A DNA stretch of 64,000 bases from Halobacillus sp. A1 (GCF_024189295.1 NZ_JAIZEN010000005.1:62001-126000); one strand, 5' to 3'; positions 54,007 through 63,630 are shown, counted from the first letter of the stretch. The notes: generated from the sequence alone by a model not told the origin. Made by a program: numbers and translations.

Positions 54007-54279
54007 ATGGCAGTTAAAATTCGCCTGAAGCGTATGGGGTCAAAACGTAACCCATTTTATCGTGTAGTAGTAGCTGATTCACGTGCACCTCGTGATGGAC
54101 GTTTTATTGAACAAATTGGAACTTATAATCCTGTAGCTAACCCAGTACATGTTGATATCGATGCTGAAAAAGCTATGGATTGGATGTCTAATGGTGCAAA
54201 GCCAAGTGACACTGTTCGTAACCTGTTTTCAAACGAAGGAATCATGAAGCAGTTCCACGACAAAAAAAACAATAAGTAA
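54007..54279 (+). CDS. rpsP: 30S ribosomal protein S16
   Basis: S16 is a 90-residue small-subunit protein. [20 protein letters not shown] and [19 protein letters not shown] are the signatures. TGGAGG lies about 10 nt before the ATG at 54007; the in-frame ATG at 53998 is only two nt past the site. Confidence 0.97.
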   Translation: MAVKIRLKRMGSKRNPFYRVVVADSRAPRDGRFIEQIGTYNPVANPVHVDIDAEKAMDWMSNGAKPSDTVRNLFSNEGIMKQFHDKKNNK

Positions 54280-54293
54280 AGTAGTGTGATACC

Positions 54294-54521
54294 ATGGAAG
54301 CCTTGATTCAAACGATCGTTACACCGCTTGTAGATCATCCAGAAGAGATCAAAGTTAACGTTAAGGAAGAAGATCATAAGATTGTTTACCACTTAACAGT
54401 TCACAACGAAGATGTTGGTAAGGTGATTGGAAAGAACGGTCGAATAGCAAAGGCTATTCGGACGGTAGTTTATGCAGCAGGCTCTGATTCAAAAAAAAGA
54501 ATCTATTTGGATATCATGTGA
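54294..54521 (+). CDS. khpA: KhpA, KH-domain RNA-binding protein
   Basis: The 75-residue single-KH protein (YlqC) has GKVIGKNGRIAKAIRTVV with the GxxG RNA-binding loop. KhpA pairs with KhpB in controlling cell length and RNA binding in Firmicutes. It follows rpsP by 14 nt. Confidence 0.95.
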   Translation: MEALIQTIVTPLVDHPEEIKVNVKEEDHKIVYHLTVHNEDVGKVIGKNGRIAKAIRTVVYAAGSDSKKRIYLDIM

Positions 54522-54593
54522 AGAGAGAGGGAGAGGGCTAACCTTTCCCTTTTTTTAATCTATATTACACCTTAAATTTTAAATAAGTTACTC

Positions 54594-54622
54594 AACAGAG
54601 ACTGATCTGAGTCTGTTTTTAA
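54594..54622 (+). terminator. possible terminator between khpA and ylqD
   Basis: ACAGA at the start pairs with TCTGT just before a run of five T. The stem is short, so read-through is likely. Confidence 0.42.
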
Positions 54623-54649
54623 ATAAAATTAATATGAGGCAGGAATTCC

Positions 54650-55036
54650 ATGCAAATTATCAAACGAATACCCGTCAAGCAGATCTTAACGGAAACGAGC
54701 AGACAAGCATTGAAGGATCGTTTTAATAAGAAGTATGAACAACTAGAGAATGAATGCCAGCAATTGATGTTTGAACAGAAAAAGGTAGAACGTAACAAAG
54801 AGTATAACTTAACGGAAATTCGTCAAAAATTTAATAAAGAAATCCATCTCCGTAAGGAAAGAATGAAGAGATTGCAATATCAGACGTCTCAGCTAGAGAC
54901 ATTGCAAGATGGCCAGGAATTAAAAGTTGACGAAGTAGAAACCGTTGTAAATATAGAAGAAGGCGATCATTACGATGAACTGTTAAAAGATCGTCAAATT
55001 GTAATTAAAGATGGAATTGTCATACGAGCGAGGTAG
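54650..55036 (+). CDS. ylqD: YlqD-family coiled-coil protein, function unknown
   Basis: The 128-residue protein is mainly a helical, highly charged coiled coil at about 20-85 (QQLMFEQKKVERNKEYNL), followed by a short basic/beta C-terminus. It matches YlqD by size and position between khpA and rimM. The function is not established. Its 3' end is close to the rimM start at 55044. Confidence 0.85.
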   Translation: MQIIKRIPVKQILTETSRQALKDRFNKKYEQLENECQQLMFEQKKVERNKEYNLTEIRQKFNKEIHLRKERMKRLQYQTSQLETLQDGQELKVDEVETVVNIEEGDHYDELLKDRQIVIKDGIVIRAR

Positions 55037-55043
55037 ATTTAAA

Positions 55044-55559
55044 ATGAATGATCCATTGTATAATGTAGGACAAATCATTAATACTCATGGTATTAAAGGG
55101 GAAGTGAAGGTTCGTCGTATCACAGATTTCGATGAGCGCTTCCGGCCCGGACAGCAGTTATATTGGGTAAGCGAGGACAAGCCGCTGGTAGAACTTGTAG
55201 TAAAAAGCCATAGGGTCCATAAAGGATTCGATTTGGTAACCTTCGAAAATCATCATTCTATAAATGATGTAGAGGGTTATCGTAATGGCTATTTGAAAGT
55301 GTCTTCTAGTGTTCATGAGGAACTGGACGAACATGAGTTTTACTTTCATGAAATTATAGGTTCTACGGTTTATTTGACTTCAGGAGAAAAGCTTGGAGTA
55401 GTAAAAGAAATATTAACCCCGGGTGCTAATGATGTATGGGTCGTGCAGCGTGAAGGTGCTAAAGATCTTCTCATTCCTTATATAGAGGATGTCGTCAAAG
55501 ATATAGACACTGAATCTAAGGAAATTACAATCGATCCAATAGAAGGGCTGCTAGACTGA
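55044..55559 (+). CDS. rimM: 16S rRNA processing protein RimM
   Basis: RimM helps mature the 30S head near S19. The 171-residue protein has an N-terminal beta-barrel ([21 protein letters not shown]) and a C-terminal PRC barrel with [25 protein letters not shown] lies before the ATG at 55044. The stop overlaps trmD (TGATG). Confidence 0.95.
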   Translation: MNDPLYNVGQIINTHGIKGEVKVRRITDFDERFRPGQQLYWVSEDKPLVELVVKSHRVHKGFDLVTFENHHSINDVEGYRNGYLKVSSSVHEELDEHEFYFHEIIGSTVYLTSGEKLGVVKEILTPGANDVWVVQREGAKDLLIPYIEDVVKDIDTESKEITIDPIEGLLD

Positions 55560-56284
55560 TGCATATCGATATCCTAACGTTATTTCCTGAAATGTTTTCT
55601 GGGGTGATGGATGAGTCGATTATGAAGCGTGCCAAAGAAAAAGGTGCCTTCACTTACAACACAGTCAATTTCAGGGAGTACACAGACAATAAGCATCAAA
55701 AAGTGGATGATTACCCTTATGGCGGTGGAGCAGGACTGGTGTTAACGCCACAGCCGATTTTTGATGCAGTTGAGCAGACAAAGTCTAAGCAGCAATCAAA
55801 CCCGAGAGTTGTGCTCATGTGCCCTCAAGGCGAGCCTTACTCCCAGAAAAAAGCTGAGGAGCTTTCAAAAGAAGATCATCTTATCTTTTTGTGCGGTCAT
55901 TATGAAGGTTATGACGAAAGGGTTAGACAAGAGCTTGTAACTGATGAGATTTCTATTGGTGACTATGTATTAACAGGCGGCGAATTAGGAGCCATGGTAG
56001 TGATTGATTCAGTTGTCAGGTTATTGCCCGATGTATTAGGAAATGAGCAATCAGCACCACAAGACTCTTTCTCAAACGGATTGCTGGAGCATCCGCATTA
56101 CACGAGGCCGCGGGAATTCAGAGGACATAAAGTCCCCGACGTACTTCTTTCTGGCAATCATGCCAAAATAGATGAATGGCGTCATTATCAGTCTCTAAAA
56201 AGAACATTCCTCAGGCGTCCTGATTTGCTTAGGGATCGGGAATTGACCTCTAAGGAAAGAAAGTGGCTGGACGATTGGAAATGA
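55559..56284 (+). CDS. trmD: TrmD, tRNA (guanine-37-N1) methyltransferase
   Basis: TrmD methylates G37 of tRNAs and prevents frameshifting. The 241-residue SPOUT protein has the trefoil-knot motifs [12 protein letters not shown] and [19 protein letters not shown], plus a C-terminal helical domain that contacts tRNA. Confidence 0.97.
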   Translation: MHIDILTLFPEMFSGVMDESIMKRAKEKGAFTYNTVNFREYTDNKHQKVDDYPYGGGAGLVLTPQPIFDAVEQTKSKQQSNPRVVLMCPQGEPYSQKKAEELSKEDHLIFLCGHYEGYDERVRQELVTDEISIGDYVLTGGELGAMVVIDSVVRLLPDVLGNEQSAPQDSFSNGLLEHPHYTRPREFRGHKVPDVLLSGNHAKIDEWRHYQSLKRTFLRRPDLLRDRELTSKERKWLDDWK

Positions 56285-56295
56285 TCTGCAACCTG

Positions 56296-56324
56296 TTGCA
56301 GAATTTAGCTTTCTATGATATATT
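56296..56324 (+). promoter_or_regulatory. sigma-A promoter of rplS
   Basis: TTGCAG at 56296-56301 and TATATT at 56319-56324 have a 17-bp spacer. It lies in the trmD-rplS gap and allows separate expression of L19. Confidence 0.8.
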
Positions 56325-56416
56325 ATCAGTTGTGCTCAAACGTACGGTTTGTGCCTAGAACGATGTTCCGCTTTCTCATAGAAGATATGAGCATTAGTTA
56401 AGAAGGAGTGAAGAAA
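56325..56416 (+). promoter_or_regulatory. candidate L19 (rplS) leader RNA
   Basis: The 80-90 nt leader contains AAACGTACGGTTT, whose halves can pair, and CTTTCTCATAG facing CTATGAG-like elements. Firmicutes carry a conserved L19 leader at this position. I identified it by position and fold only, so a covariance search would be decisive. Confidence 0.55.
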
Positions 56417-56761
56417 ATGCAACAATTAATTCATGACATTACGAAGGAACAGCTTCGTACAGACCACCCGAACTTCCGACCAGGTGACACTGTTAAAGTA
56501 CACGTGAAGGTTGTCGAGGGTAACCGTGAACGTATTCAGGTATTCGAAGGTGTTGTTATCAAGCGTCAAAACGGGGGAATCAGTGAAACATTTACAGTAC
56601 GTAAGATTTCTTACGGCGTTGGTGTTGAGCGTACATTCCCAGTACATTCACCAAGAATCGCTAAAATTGAACGTTCCCGTCGTGGTAAAGTACGTCAAGC
56701 GAAGCTATACTACTTGCGTAATCTACGCGGTAAAGCTGCACGTATTAAAGAAATTATCTAA
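56417..56761 (+). CDS. rplS: 50S ribosomal protein L19
   Basis: L19 sits at the subunit interface. The 114-residue protein has [32 protein letters not shown] and RVGVERTF-like [21 protein letters not shown] precedes the ATG at 56417; an in-frame ATG at 56408 is too close to it. Confidence 0.97.
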   Translation: MQQLIHDITKEQLRTDHPNFRPGDTVKVHVKVVEGNRERIQVFEGVVIKRQNGGISETFTVRKISYGVGVERTFPVHSPRIAKIERSRRGKVRQAKLYYLRNLRGKAARIKEII

Positions 56762-56768
56762 TTTAGCA

Positions 56769-56802
56769 GAAAGGAGCTTGCATTCGTCAAGCTCCTTTTT
56801 TC
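56769..56802 (+). terminator. intrinsic terminator after rplS
   Basis: AAAGGAGCTTG and CAAGCTCCTTTTTT form an 11-bp stem around CATTCGT, with a T-run. Confidence 0.9.
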
Positions 56803-56846
56803 TAAATTTCTAATTTAAAATATACATATTTCTCACTGTAAAGCGT

Positions 56847-56998
56847 GTCTTGGCCGTCAAGACGCCTCCGCATTTCGATTGTCCAGCTGCGAGGGGCAGG
56901 CCTTCGTGACATAAGCGATCTCCCTGCGTGAAGGAAGAGCGCTTCACTCCGTGAGCTTGCTTATGCATGTCAGGCCTGACCGCCCCTCTCCGCATTTC
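56847..56998. repeat. palindromic intergenic repeat between rplS and lepB
   Basis: TGTCCAGCTGCGAGGGGCAG starts an imperfect palindrome whose arms are GAGGGGC plus AGGCCT on the left and AGGCCTGACCGCCCCTC on the right; TGACATAAGC and GCTTATGCATGTCA form an inner pair. CTCCGCATTTC stands on both sides (56866-56876 and 56988-56998). A short hairpin GTCTTG/CAAGAC (56847-56863) lies to the left. The element is unlike the 4.8-5.5 kb repeats but resembles another palindromic family common in Bacillaceae. Confidence 0.65.
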
Positions 56999-57017
56999 TT
57001 TTAAAGGAGCTACTTGT

Positions 57018-57566
57018 ATGAAGAAACAATGGTTAGAATGGGTGAAGGCTTTAGCGATAGCTGCGTTATTGGCTATTGTTATTCGTGTATTTTTATTTGC
57101 GCCTGTTATTGTAGAAGGTCCTTCGATGTCGCCTAATTTGCATGATGGTGATCATTTAATTGTTAGTAAAATCAATTATTCTTTAGGGAAACCTGATCGG
57201 TTTGATGTGACTGTTTTCCACGCCAGTGATCAGCAGGATTTTATAAAGCGTGTGATAGGGCTGCCTGGTGACGAGGTGGCAATGCAGGGTGATGAGCTTT
57301 ATATTAATGGTGAGGTAGTTGAAGAGCCTTACTTGGAAGATAGTAAAGAAGAAGCCGCTGAGGGTGAATTAGTAACTGAAGATTTCACAATAGACGAGCT
57401 TCCCGGAGGACACTCTGAAGTCCCTGAAGACCATGTTCTCGTATTAGGAGATAACCGTGATAATTCCACTGACAGTCGCGCAATCGGAATGGTGTCTTAC
57501 GATCAGTTGGTAGGAGTCGGGTTGTTTACTTATTGGCCTTTCAACAGAATCGGCCTCGTGAACTAA
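57018..57566 (+). CDS. lepB: type I signal peptidase
   Basis: The enzyme cleaves signal peptides from secreted proteins at the outer membrane face. The 182-residue protein has one N-terminal membrane anchor (about 10-28), the catalytic Ser36 in VEGPSMSPNL and Lys77 in FIKRVIGLPGD, and GDNRDNSTDSRAIG near the end. AAAGGAG precedes the ATG at 57018, and the palindromic repeat ends just before it. B. subtilis has no sip gene at this spot, though other Bacillaceae do. Confidence 0.95.
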   Translation: MKKQWLEWVKALAIAALLAIVIRVFLFAPVIVEGPSMSPNLHDGDHLIVSKINYSLGKPDRFDVTVFHASDQQDFIKRVIGLPGDEVAMQGDELYINGEVVEEPYLEDSKEEAAEGELVTEDFTIDELPGGHSEVPEDHVLVLGDNRDNSTDSRAIGMVSYDQLVGVGLFTYWPFNRIGLVN

Positions 57567-57577
57567 GGAGGAAAAGT

Positions 57578-58420
57578 ATGGCGATTCAATGGTATCCAGG
57601 CCACATGGCCAAAGCAAGAAGAGAAGCTGAGGAAAAGCTGAAACTGGTTGATTTTGTGATTGAACTAGTTGATGCAAGGGCTCCTCATTCTTCAGAGAAT
57701 CCAGTGCTTCATCAGCTGCTTCAGAATAAACCGAAAATGGTCGTTCTGATGAAAAAGGATTTGGCAGATGCGCGGATTACTGAACAATGGATTCAATATT
57801 ATAATGAACAAAATATAGCAGCATTAGCTATTGAAGCTAACAATAAAAAAGATATTCAGCGAGTGATTCATCTTGCAAAGGAATTAGGTAAATCTAAAAT
57901 GGAAAAGCTGCAAGCTAGAGGGGTAAGACCCCGTGCCCTCCGTGCTATGATATTAGGTATTCCTAATGTAGGGAAATCCACTTTAATCAATCGTCTAGCG
58001 AACAAGAAGACAGCAATCACCGGAGATAAGCCAGGAGTAACTAAGAAACAGCAGTGGATCAAAGTGAAAAAAGACTTTGAGTTACTGGATACACCAGGTA
58101 TTTTGTGGCCTAAGTTCGAGGAAGAGGAAATTGGCTATCGTTTAGCTGCGATCGGTACAATCAAAGACACCATACTTCCTAAAGAAGATGTGGCTGCCTA
58201 TATTTTAGATTACGTGAGCAGCCATTACCCTGAATTGCTGGAACAAAGGTATGGATTTCAATCATATGATGACATTATGTTCGCTTTTGAACAAATCGGA
58301 AAAAAACGAGGGTGTCTTGAATCAGGTGGAGTGATCAATTTTGAACAGACCTCTGATGTCATTCTCCAGGACTTGCGGTCCGGTAAAATTGGATTGATTA
58401 GCTTTGAAAGACCAGATTAA
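57578..58420 (+). CDS. rbgA: RbgA (YlqF), 50S ribosome assembly GTPase
   Basis: RbgA helps insert late proteins such as L16 into the 45S precursor. The 280-residue circularly permuted GTPase starts with QWYPGHMAKA, has the G4 motif (VLMKKDLAD) first, then GIPNVGKSTLINRL at about 127 and DTPGILWP. AAGGAGG precedes the ATG at 57578. Confidence 0.96.
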   Translation: MAIQWYPGHMAKARREAEEKLKLVDFVIELVDARAPHSSENPVLHQLLQNKPKMVVLMKKDLADARITEQWIQYYNEQNIAALAIEANNKKDIQRVIHLAKELGKSKMEKLQARGVRPRALRAMILGIPNVGKSTLINRLANKKTAITGDKPGVTKKQQWIKVKKDFELLDTPGILWPKFEEEEIGYRLAAIGTIKDTILPKEDVAAYILDYVSSHYPELLEQRYGFQSYDDIMFAFEQIGKKRGCLESGGVINFEQTSDVILQDLRSGKIGLISFERPD

Positions 58421-58424
58421 GCTG

Positions 58425-58462
58425 GAAAACGCAATGTGGAAAATATCCTCTTGCGTTTTTTC
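58425..58462 (+). terminator. intrinsic terminator after rbgA
   Basis: GAAAACGCAA and TTGCGTTTTTTC form the stem around a 16-nt loop, followed by T-rich sequence. Confidence 0.7.
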
Positions 58463-58513
58463 TTATTTACATATGTTATTGAAAGACCGATATAACTAAC
58501 GTGGAGTGATACT

Positions 58514-59287
58514 GTGGAATTTACATATACCATCAAGGATCTTAAGAATAAATTTGAAAATGAATCTCTTAGTGAAGAAGAGTTGAAGACTTTTCGGGAA
58601 GATGAAAGAAAAGGTGTGCAAAAACTAATTGCCCAATACGATAAAAAAGCGGAGCAGCAGCAATTGCTGAAGCGAAAATTTCAAGAGATGATGCATCACG
58701 AAAACGTAAGTAAACAACAAGGGAAATTGTGTATTGCTGGAATTGATGAAGCTGGAAGAGGTCCTCTTGCAGGACCTGTAGTTGCCTCCGCAGTAGTCCT
58801 GCCAGATAATTTTTACCTGCCTGGAATTAACGATTCCAAACAATTATCCCTATCTAAAAGAGAAGAATATTTTATCCATATCAATCAGCATGCGGAGGTA
58901 GGAGTGGGTATTGTATCAAGTCAGGAAATTGATGAAATCAATATTCATAATGCAACAAAACTGGCGATGAATAGAGCAGTAGAGAATCTTACCCACCGCC
59001 CTGATCATTTGTTAATAGACGCCATGAGTTTAAGTGATGCAGGCTGTACTCAGCAGTCTCTAATAAAAGGGGATGAAAAGAGTGTCTCTATCGCTGCTGC
59101 AAGCATTATCGCTAAAGTAACCCGTGATCGTATGATGCAGGAATTAGCCGAGACATATCCATCTTATGATTTCCATTCGAATCAAGGATATGGTACAAAA
59201 AACCATCTTGATGCGTTGAAAAAGCATGGGCCTACCCCTCATCACAGGAGAAGCTTTTCTCCTGTAAAGGCAAGCATGTCTTCTTAG
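58514..59287 (+). CDS. rnhB: ribonuclease HII
   Basis: RNase HII removes ribonucleotides and RNA from DNA. The 257-residue protein has about 70 N-terminal residues of a charged helical extension, then GIDEAGRGPLAGPVV with the active-site DE, DSKQLSLSKRE, IDAMSL and AAASIIAKVTRDR. It starts with GTG at 58514 after GTGGAGTG. Confidence 0.95.
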   Translation: MEFTYTIKDLKNKFENESLSEEELKTFREDERKGVQKLIAQYDKKAEQQQLLKRKFQEMMHHENVSKQQGKLCIAGIDEAGRGPLAGPVVASAVVLPDNFYLPGINDSKQLSLSKREEYFIHINQHAEVGVGIVSSQEIDEINIHNATKLAMNRAVENLTHRPDHLLIDAMSLSDAGCTQQSLIKGDEKSVSIAAASIIAKVTRDRMMQELAETYPSYDFHSNQGYGTKNHLDALKKHGPTPHHRRSFSPVKASMSS

Positions 59288-59299
59288 GAGGAAATGTAT

Positions 59300-61150
59300 A
59301 TGAATCCAACAGTGAGTGCACTTTTCAAATCTTTACATCAATTGCCCAATGCTGGAAAAACACCTTCGATGAAAAAAGGACAATTGATTTCTGCGAAAAT
59401 CAGTAAGATTTTGCCCGAAAATCAAGCGATTCTAAACATGGGTGGTACACAAGTGAAAGCTCAATTGGAAATGCCATTGATTAAAGGAGAGCGCTACGTG
59501 CTGCAAGTAAAGGAGACGAATGAACTACCTCATCTTAGCTTAGTATCACAAAAGCCTTTTTCAATTGAATGGATACGCTCTCTAATTAAAGAAGCAGGGG
59601 CAAAACCCTCTGAAAAGAATGTGGAGCTGCTTCGTCATTTGTTTCAAAATGGCGCTTCTTTAACAAAAGATGAGGTTTTTCAAGCTTTAAATTTATTCAG
59701 GAAATTTGGAGGACGATCGCAAACTAAAGATGTCCTCACTCACATACTTCGAAACCAAATGCCTATGAAAGAAAGTGTTTTTCTAGCATTGTCCTCACGT
59801 GAAAGCCTATCTTCGGCACTTTCTCAAGATAGGAATTTAGTAAACACCGGAGATCAACGCCTTAAAGAAATAATAGGAATCCTCGGAGGGAAATCCTCTC
59901 CGGTCACTTTGCTGCAATCGCTGAGTAGTCGACTTCTTCATGAAACAAGTATCAATAAGCGAAACACATTCCTTTTTTTGCAAAAAGCTGAGATAATCTC
60001 CCCTGAACTCAGTTTTGAAAAGTTCCAACAAGAGGTTGCCAAGTGGAGAGGACAGTCCAACGGTGCCTTAACATTGGATGAAGCTTTACAGTCTATCAAA
60101 AAGGGTAGTGAGTCTCCATTTCCTGCTTTGCCATCACCACGATTACTACCTACAATGGTAAACAATGTATTTAAAGAGCAGCTCCCTATTTCAAGCAGAG
60201 AAATGTTTTCATTGAAAGATTGGCTGACTCAAGCTGAGAAAGCGATGAACCTTTCTTCGGCAAACCTCTCTTCCGATTTTGTAAATCGATTTCAAGCTTT
60301 ACATCAAAACCTTGCAGATACTCTAGTATTTAAGAAATTGGATCATCACATTGGTCAAGATTTTACAATTCTACGAAAGCAACTCGATCAGCTTCTTTTA
60401 CATAACGGGTCAAGGCCTGTTGAGTTATCAAGAGAAATAGTCGGCAAGCTTCAAACCCTTTTAGATAAACAAATGCCAGAGAGTGTCCGACCGCAATTGG
60501 TAGAATGGGCGTTCAAAGCTCAACCTACTGCTTCAGAATTTACGAAGGAAGCTTTTCTATTGAAAATAAAAGCAATGCTGCACCTGTCAGGAATCAACGA
60601 TGAGGCCATCATACATAGAGATGTTCAACAAAATGCAAGCGTTCAAAGAGAATCGACTTTAAAATCCTTAGTTGTACAAAGCTTACAAGATGACTCTGTG
60701 GTGAACACAAAACCTGAAGTTCTAAAGCAGTTGCTGAACATCTTGAATGGAATGCAATTGACTTCCCAGCAAGATCATGGGCAAATGCTGCAGCTGGCTT
60801 TTCATATTCCTTCAATTTCTCAGGATGCATACGTAAATATTGAAGGAAAAAAGAACAATGAAGGAATAATCGATCCTGACTCCTGTCACATACTTTTCTA
60901 TTTAGATTTAAAGCATTTAAAAGAAACTGTCATTGATTTAATGATTGTGAAGCGGCAAGTTACTTTGACGGTTTATAATGAAAACGAAATGACACCTATC
61001 CTGACCAAGGAACATAAAGGGAAGTTGGAAATAGGATTGGAAAAGCTGGGATATTCGTTGCTCTCCATTAATGTAAAAGGGGGACATCCATTAAATCAAG
61101 CAGCGAGTTTTGTGAATTCAGAACACACAGGAGTGGATTTCCGGATATGA
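59300..61150 (+). CDS. ylqG: YlqG, FliK-like protein outside the flagellar operon
   Basis: The 616-residue protein is unassigned in function. Residues about 30-80 (GQLISAKISKILPENQAILN, then GGTQVKAQLEMPLIKGERYVL) form a small beta domain. The middle is helical, with many hydrophobic heptads. The last 90 residues resemble the flagellar hook-length (FliK C-terminal) domain: LDLKHLKETVIDLMIVKRQV, then TLTVYNENE, ILTKEHKGKLEIGLEKLGYS. AGGAGG at 59286-59291 fits the ATG at 59300 better than the one at 59294. It overlaps ylqH by 4 bp. Confidence 0.78.
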   Translation: MNPTVSALFKSLHQLPNAGKTPSMKKGQLISAKISKILPENQAILNMGGTQVKAQLEMPLIKGERYVLQVKETNELPHLSLVSQKPFSIEWIRSLIKEAGAKPSEKNVELLRHLFQNGASLTKDEVFQALNLFRKFGGRSQTKDVLTHILRNQMPMKESVFLALSSRESLSSALSQDRNLVNTGDQRLKEIIGILGGKSSPVTLLQSLSSRLLHETSINKRNTFLFLQKAEIISPELSFEKFQQEVAKWRGQSNGALTLDEALQSIKKGSESPFPALPSPRLLPTMVNNVFKEQLPISSREMFSLKDWLTQAEKAMNLSSANLSSDFVNRFQALHQNLADTLVFKKLDHHIGQDFTILRKQLDQLLLHNGSRPVELSREIVGKLQTLLDKQMPESVRPQLVEWAFKAQPTASEFTKEAFLLKIKAMLHLSGINDEAIIHRDVQQNASVQRESTLKSLVVQSLQDDSVVNTKPEVLKQLLNILNGMQLTSQQDHGQMLQLAFHIPSISQDAYVNIEGKKNNEGIIDPDSCHILFYLDLKHLKETVIDLMIVKRQVTLTVYNENEMTPILTKEHKGKLEIGLEKLGYSLLSINVKGGHPLNQAASFVNSEHTGVDFRI

Positions 61151-61419
61151 ATCAGAAGAGAAAAGAAGCGATAGCACTAGGATACGATTCAACTAAACAT
61201 ACGGCACCTAAAATCAAGGCAAAAGGAAAAGGGTTTGTCGCTGAAAAAATATTAGAGAAAGCTAAAGAAGAAGGGGTTCCCGTACAGGAGGACCCAACTA
61301 TGGTTGAATTACTGTCCCAGCTTAATATTAACGAGCAGATTCCCGAAGAACTTTACCATGTGGTGGCAGAAGTTTTCGCCTTCATATATCAAGCAGATCA
61401 AAAAGCAGGAAAAAATTAA
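61147..61419 (+). CDS. ylqH: YlqH, stand-alone FlhB C-terminal-domain-like protein
   Basis: The 90-residue protein resembles the cytosolic part of FlhB/EscU export gate proteins: EAIALGYDSTKHTAPKIKAKG, then FVAEKILEKAKEEGVPV, a middle LLSQL, and IPEELYHVVAEVFAFIYQ. The NPTH self-cleavage motif of FlhB is absent and there are no membrane segments. It is coupled to ylqG by ATGA. Similar small paralogs are known in Bacillus. Confidence 0.82.
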   Translation: MNQKRKEAIALGYDSTKHTAPKIKAKGKGFVAEKILEKAKEEGVPVQEDPTMVELLSQLNINEQIPEELYHVVAEVFAFIYQADQKAGKN

Positions 61420-61486
61420 TGGTTTGTTTACATAATGTTGTGTAAGTGAACTAGTTTGAATTTTTCGACAGATGAACAGCTTACTG

Positions 61487-61516
61487 TGGACAATTGATGA
61501 CATTTTTTTATACAAT
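61487..61516 (+). promoter_or_regulatory. sigma-A promoter of sucCD
   Basis: TGGACA at 61487-61492 and TACAAT at 61511-61516 have an 18-bp, T-rich spacer in the ylqH-sucC gap. Confidence 0.6.
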
Positions 61517-61550
61517 GAAAATGCAGTGAAATTTGATGGGAGGATGAAAC

Positions 61551-62711
61551 ATGAATATTCATGAGTATCAAGGTAAGCAAATTATGAGCGATTTTGGTGT
61601 ACCAGTGCCAAAAGGCTTTGTGGCATATTCTGTAGATGAAGCTGTAGAAGCGGCTAAGAAGCTGGATAGCAGTGTCACTGTAGTGAAAGCGCAAATCCAC
61701 GCAGGCGGACGAGGCAAGGCTGGTGGAGTTAAGATTGCTAAAAATCTTGACGAAGTGCGTACATACGCTGATGAAATACTGGGTAAAACGCTTGTAACCC
61801 ATCAGACCGGTCCTGAAGGTAAAGAAGTTAAGCGCTTACTAATCGAAGAAGGCTGTGACATTAAAAGTGAGTACTATGTCGGCTTAGTATTAGACCGTGC
61901 AACTAGTAAAGTGACAATGATGGCTTCTGAAGAAGGCGGTACAGAAATCGAAGAAGTCGCTGAGAAAACTCCAGAAAAAATCTTTAGAGAAGTCATTGAT
62001 CCAGTCACCGGAATGACTCCTTACCAGGCACGTCGTCTAGCTTTCAACATTAATATTCCAAAGGAAGCAGTAGGTAAAGCGGTTAAATTTATGCTTGGCC
62101 TATACGATGTTTTCGTTCAAAAGGATTGTTCCATTGCGGAAATCAACCCGCTGGTAACTACTGGTGACGGAAATGTATTGGCATTAGATTCTAAATTGAA
62201 TTTCGATGATAATGCTCTATATCGTCAAAAAGATATTGCAGACCTTCGTGACTTTGATGAAGAAGATCCAAAAGAAGTGGAGGCTTCTAATTTTGACTTG
62301 AGCTACATTGCTCTAGATGGAAACATCGGGTGTATGGTCAACGGTGCAGGACTTGCTATGGCTACGATGGATACGATCAAGCACTATAGCGGTGATCCGG
62401 CAAACTTCTTGGATGTCGGTGGTGGAGCAACTACTGAAAAGGTTACAGAAGCCTTTAAAATCATTCTTTCTGACGATAATGTTAAAGGAATTTTTGTGAA
62501 CATTTTCGGAGGAATTATGAAATGTGACATCATTGCGGAAGGTGTAGTTGAAGCGACAAAACAAATTGGCTTAACACTGCCGCTGGTCGTTAGATTAGAA
62601 GGTACGAATGTTGAAGCCGGGAAGAAAATTCTCGATGAATCCGGATTGAACATTACTTCAGCAGACTCCATGGCAAACGGTGCTCAAAAAATCGTAGAAC
62701 TAGTAAAGTAG
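61551..62711 (+). CDS. sucC: succinyl-CoA synthetase (ADP-forming) beta subunit
   Basis: SucC carries the nucleotide site of the TCA-cycle enzyme that makes ATP from succinyl-CoA. The 386-residue protein has [20 protein letters not shown], an ATP-grasp fold with [27 protein letters not shown] and [22 protein letters not shown] lies before the ATG. Confidence 0.97.
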   Translation: MNIHEYQGKQIMSDFGVPVPKGFVAYSVDEAVEAAKKLDSSVTVVKAQIHAGGRGKAGGVKIAKNLDEVRTYADEILGKTLVTHQTGPEGKEVKRLLIEEGCDIKSEYYVGLVLDRATSKVTMMASEEGGTEIEEVAEKTPEKIFREVIDPVTGMTPYQARRLAFNINIPKEAVGKAVKFMLGLYDVFVQKDCSIAEINPLVTTGDGNVLALDSKLNFDDNALYRQKDIADLRDFDEEDPKEVEASNFDLSYIALDGNIGCMVNGAGLAMATMDTIKHYSGDPANFLDVGGGATTEKVTEAFKIILSDDNVKGIFVNIFGGIMKCDIIAEGVVEATKQIGLTLPLVVRLEGTNVEAGKKILDESGLNITSADSMANGAQKIVELVK

Positions 62712-62727
62712 AAAGGCGGGGAATGGA

Positions 62728-63630
62728 ATGAGTGTATATATTAATAAAGATACAAAAGTAATTGTGCAAGGGATTACTGGCTCAACAGCCCTTTTTCACA
62801 CGAAACAAATGGTCGAATATGGTACACAAATCGTAGGTGGGGTAACACCTGGTAAAGGCGGTACAGAAGTAGAAGGGATTCCTGTGTTTAATACAGTTTC
62901 TGAAGCCGTAGAAAAAACAGGTGCCAACGCTTCCGTTATTTACGTTCCAGCACCATTCGCTGCTGATGCCATTATGGAAGCGACAGATGCGGAGCTTGAT
63001 TTGGCAATCTGTATTACTGAACATATTCCGGTACTTGACATGGTGAAAGTGAAACGGTTTATGGAAGGTAAGAAAACTAGACTTGTAGGACCGAACTGTC
63101 CGGGTGTCATTACTCCTGATGAATGTAAGATTGGAATTATGCCTGGCTACATCCACAAAAAAGGCCACGTAGGCGTAGTTTCCCGTTCTGGTACTTTGAC
63201 TTATGAAGCTGTACATCAGTTGTCAGAAGCAGGTCTTGGACAGTCTACGGCTGTTGGTATCGGCGGAGATCCAGTTAACGGTACAGATTTCATCGATGTC
63301 TTAAAGGCATTCAATGAAGATAGTGATACTGAAGCTGTCATTATGATCGGTGAGATTGGCGGAACAGCTGAAGAAGAAGCTGCAGAGTGGGTGAAAGCCA
63401 ATATGTCTAAGCCTGTCGTAGGGTTTATCGGCGGACGCACTGCGCCTCCAGGAAAGCGTATGGGCCATGCAGGCGCTATTATTTCCGGTGGTAAAGGAAC
63501 AGCTGATGAGAAAATCCGTGTCATGAATGAGTGTGGAATTGAAGTGGCTGAAACTCCTTCCGTTATGGGAGAGACGTTAATCGATGTTTTGAAAAAAGAA
63601 AACTTATATGAAAAATGTAAAACTCATTAA
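62728..63630 (+). CDS. sucD: succinyl-CoA synthetase alpha subunit
   Basis: The 300-residue subunit binds CoA and forms the phosphohistidine intermediate. [40 protein letters not shown] and [17 protein letters not shown], whose His is phosphorylated, are all present. GAAAGGCGGGG precedes the ATG, 16 nt after sucC. Confidence 0.97.
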   Translation: MSVYINKDTKVIVQGITGSTALFHTKQMVEYGTQIVGGVTPGKGGTEVEGIPVFNTVSEAVEKTGANASVIYVPAPFAADAIMEATDAELDLAICITEHIPVLDMVKVKRFMEGKKTRLVGPNCPGVITPDECKIGIMPGYIHKKGHVGVVSRSGTLTYEAVHQLSEAGLGQSTAVGIGGDPVNGTDFIDVLKAFNEDSDTEAVIMIGEIGGTAEEEAAEWVKANMSKPVVGFIGGRTAPPGKRMGHAGAIISGGKGTADEKIRVMNECGIEVAETPSVMGETLIDVLKKENLYEKCKTH

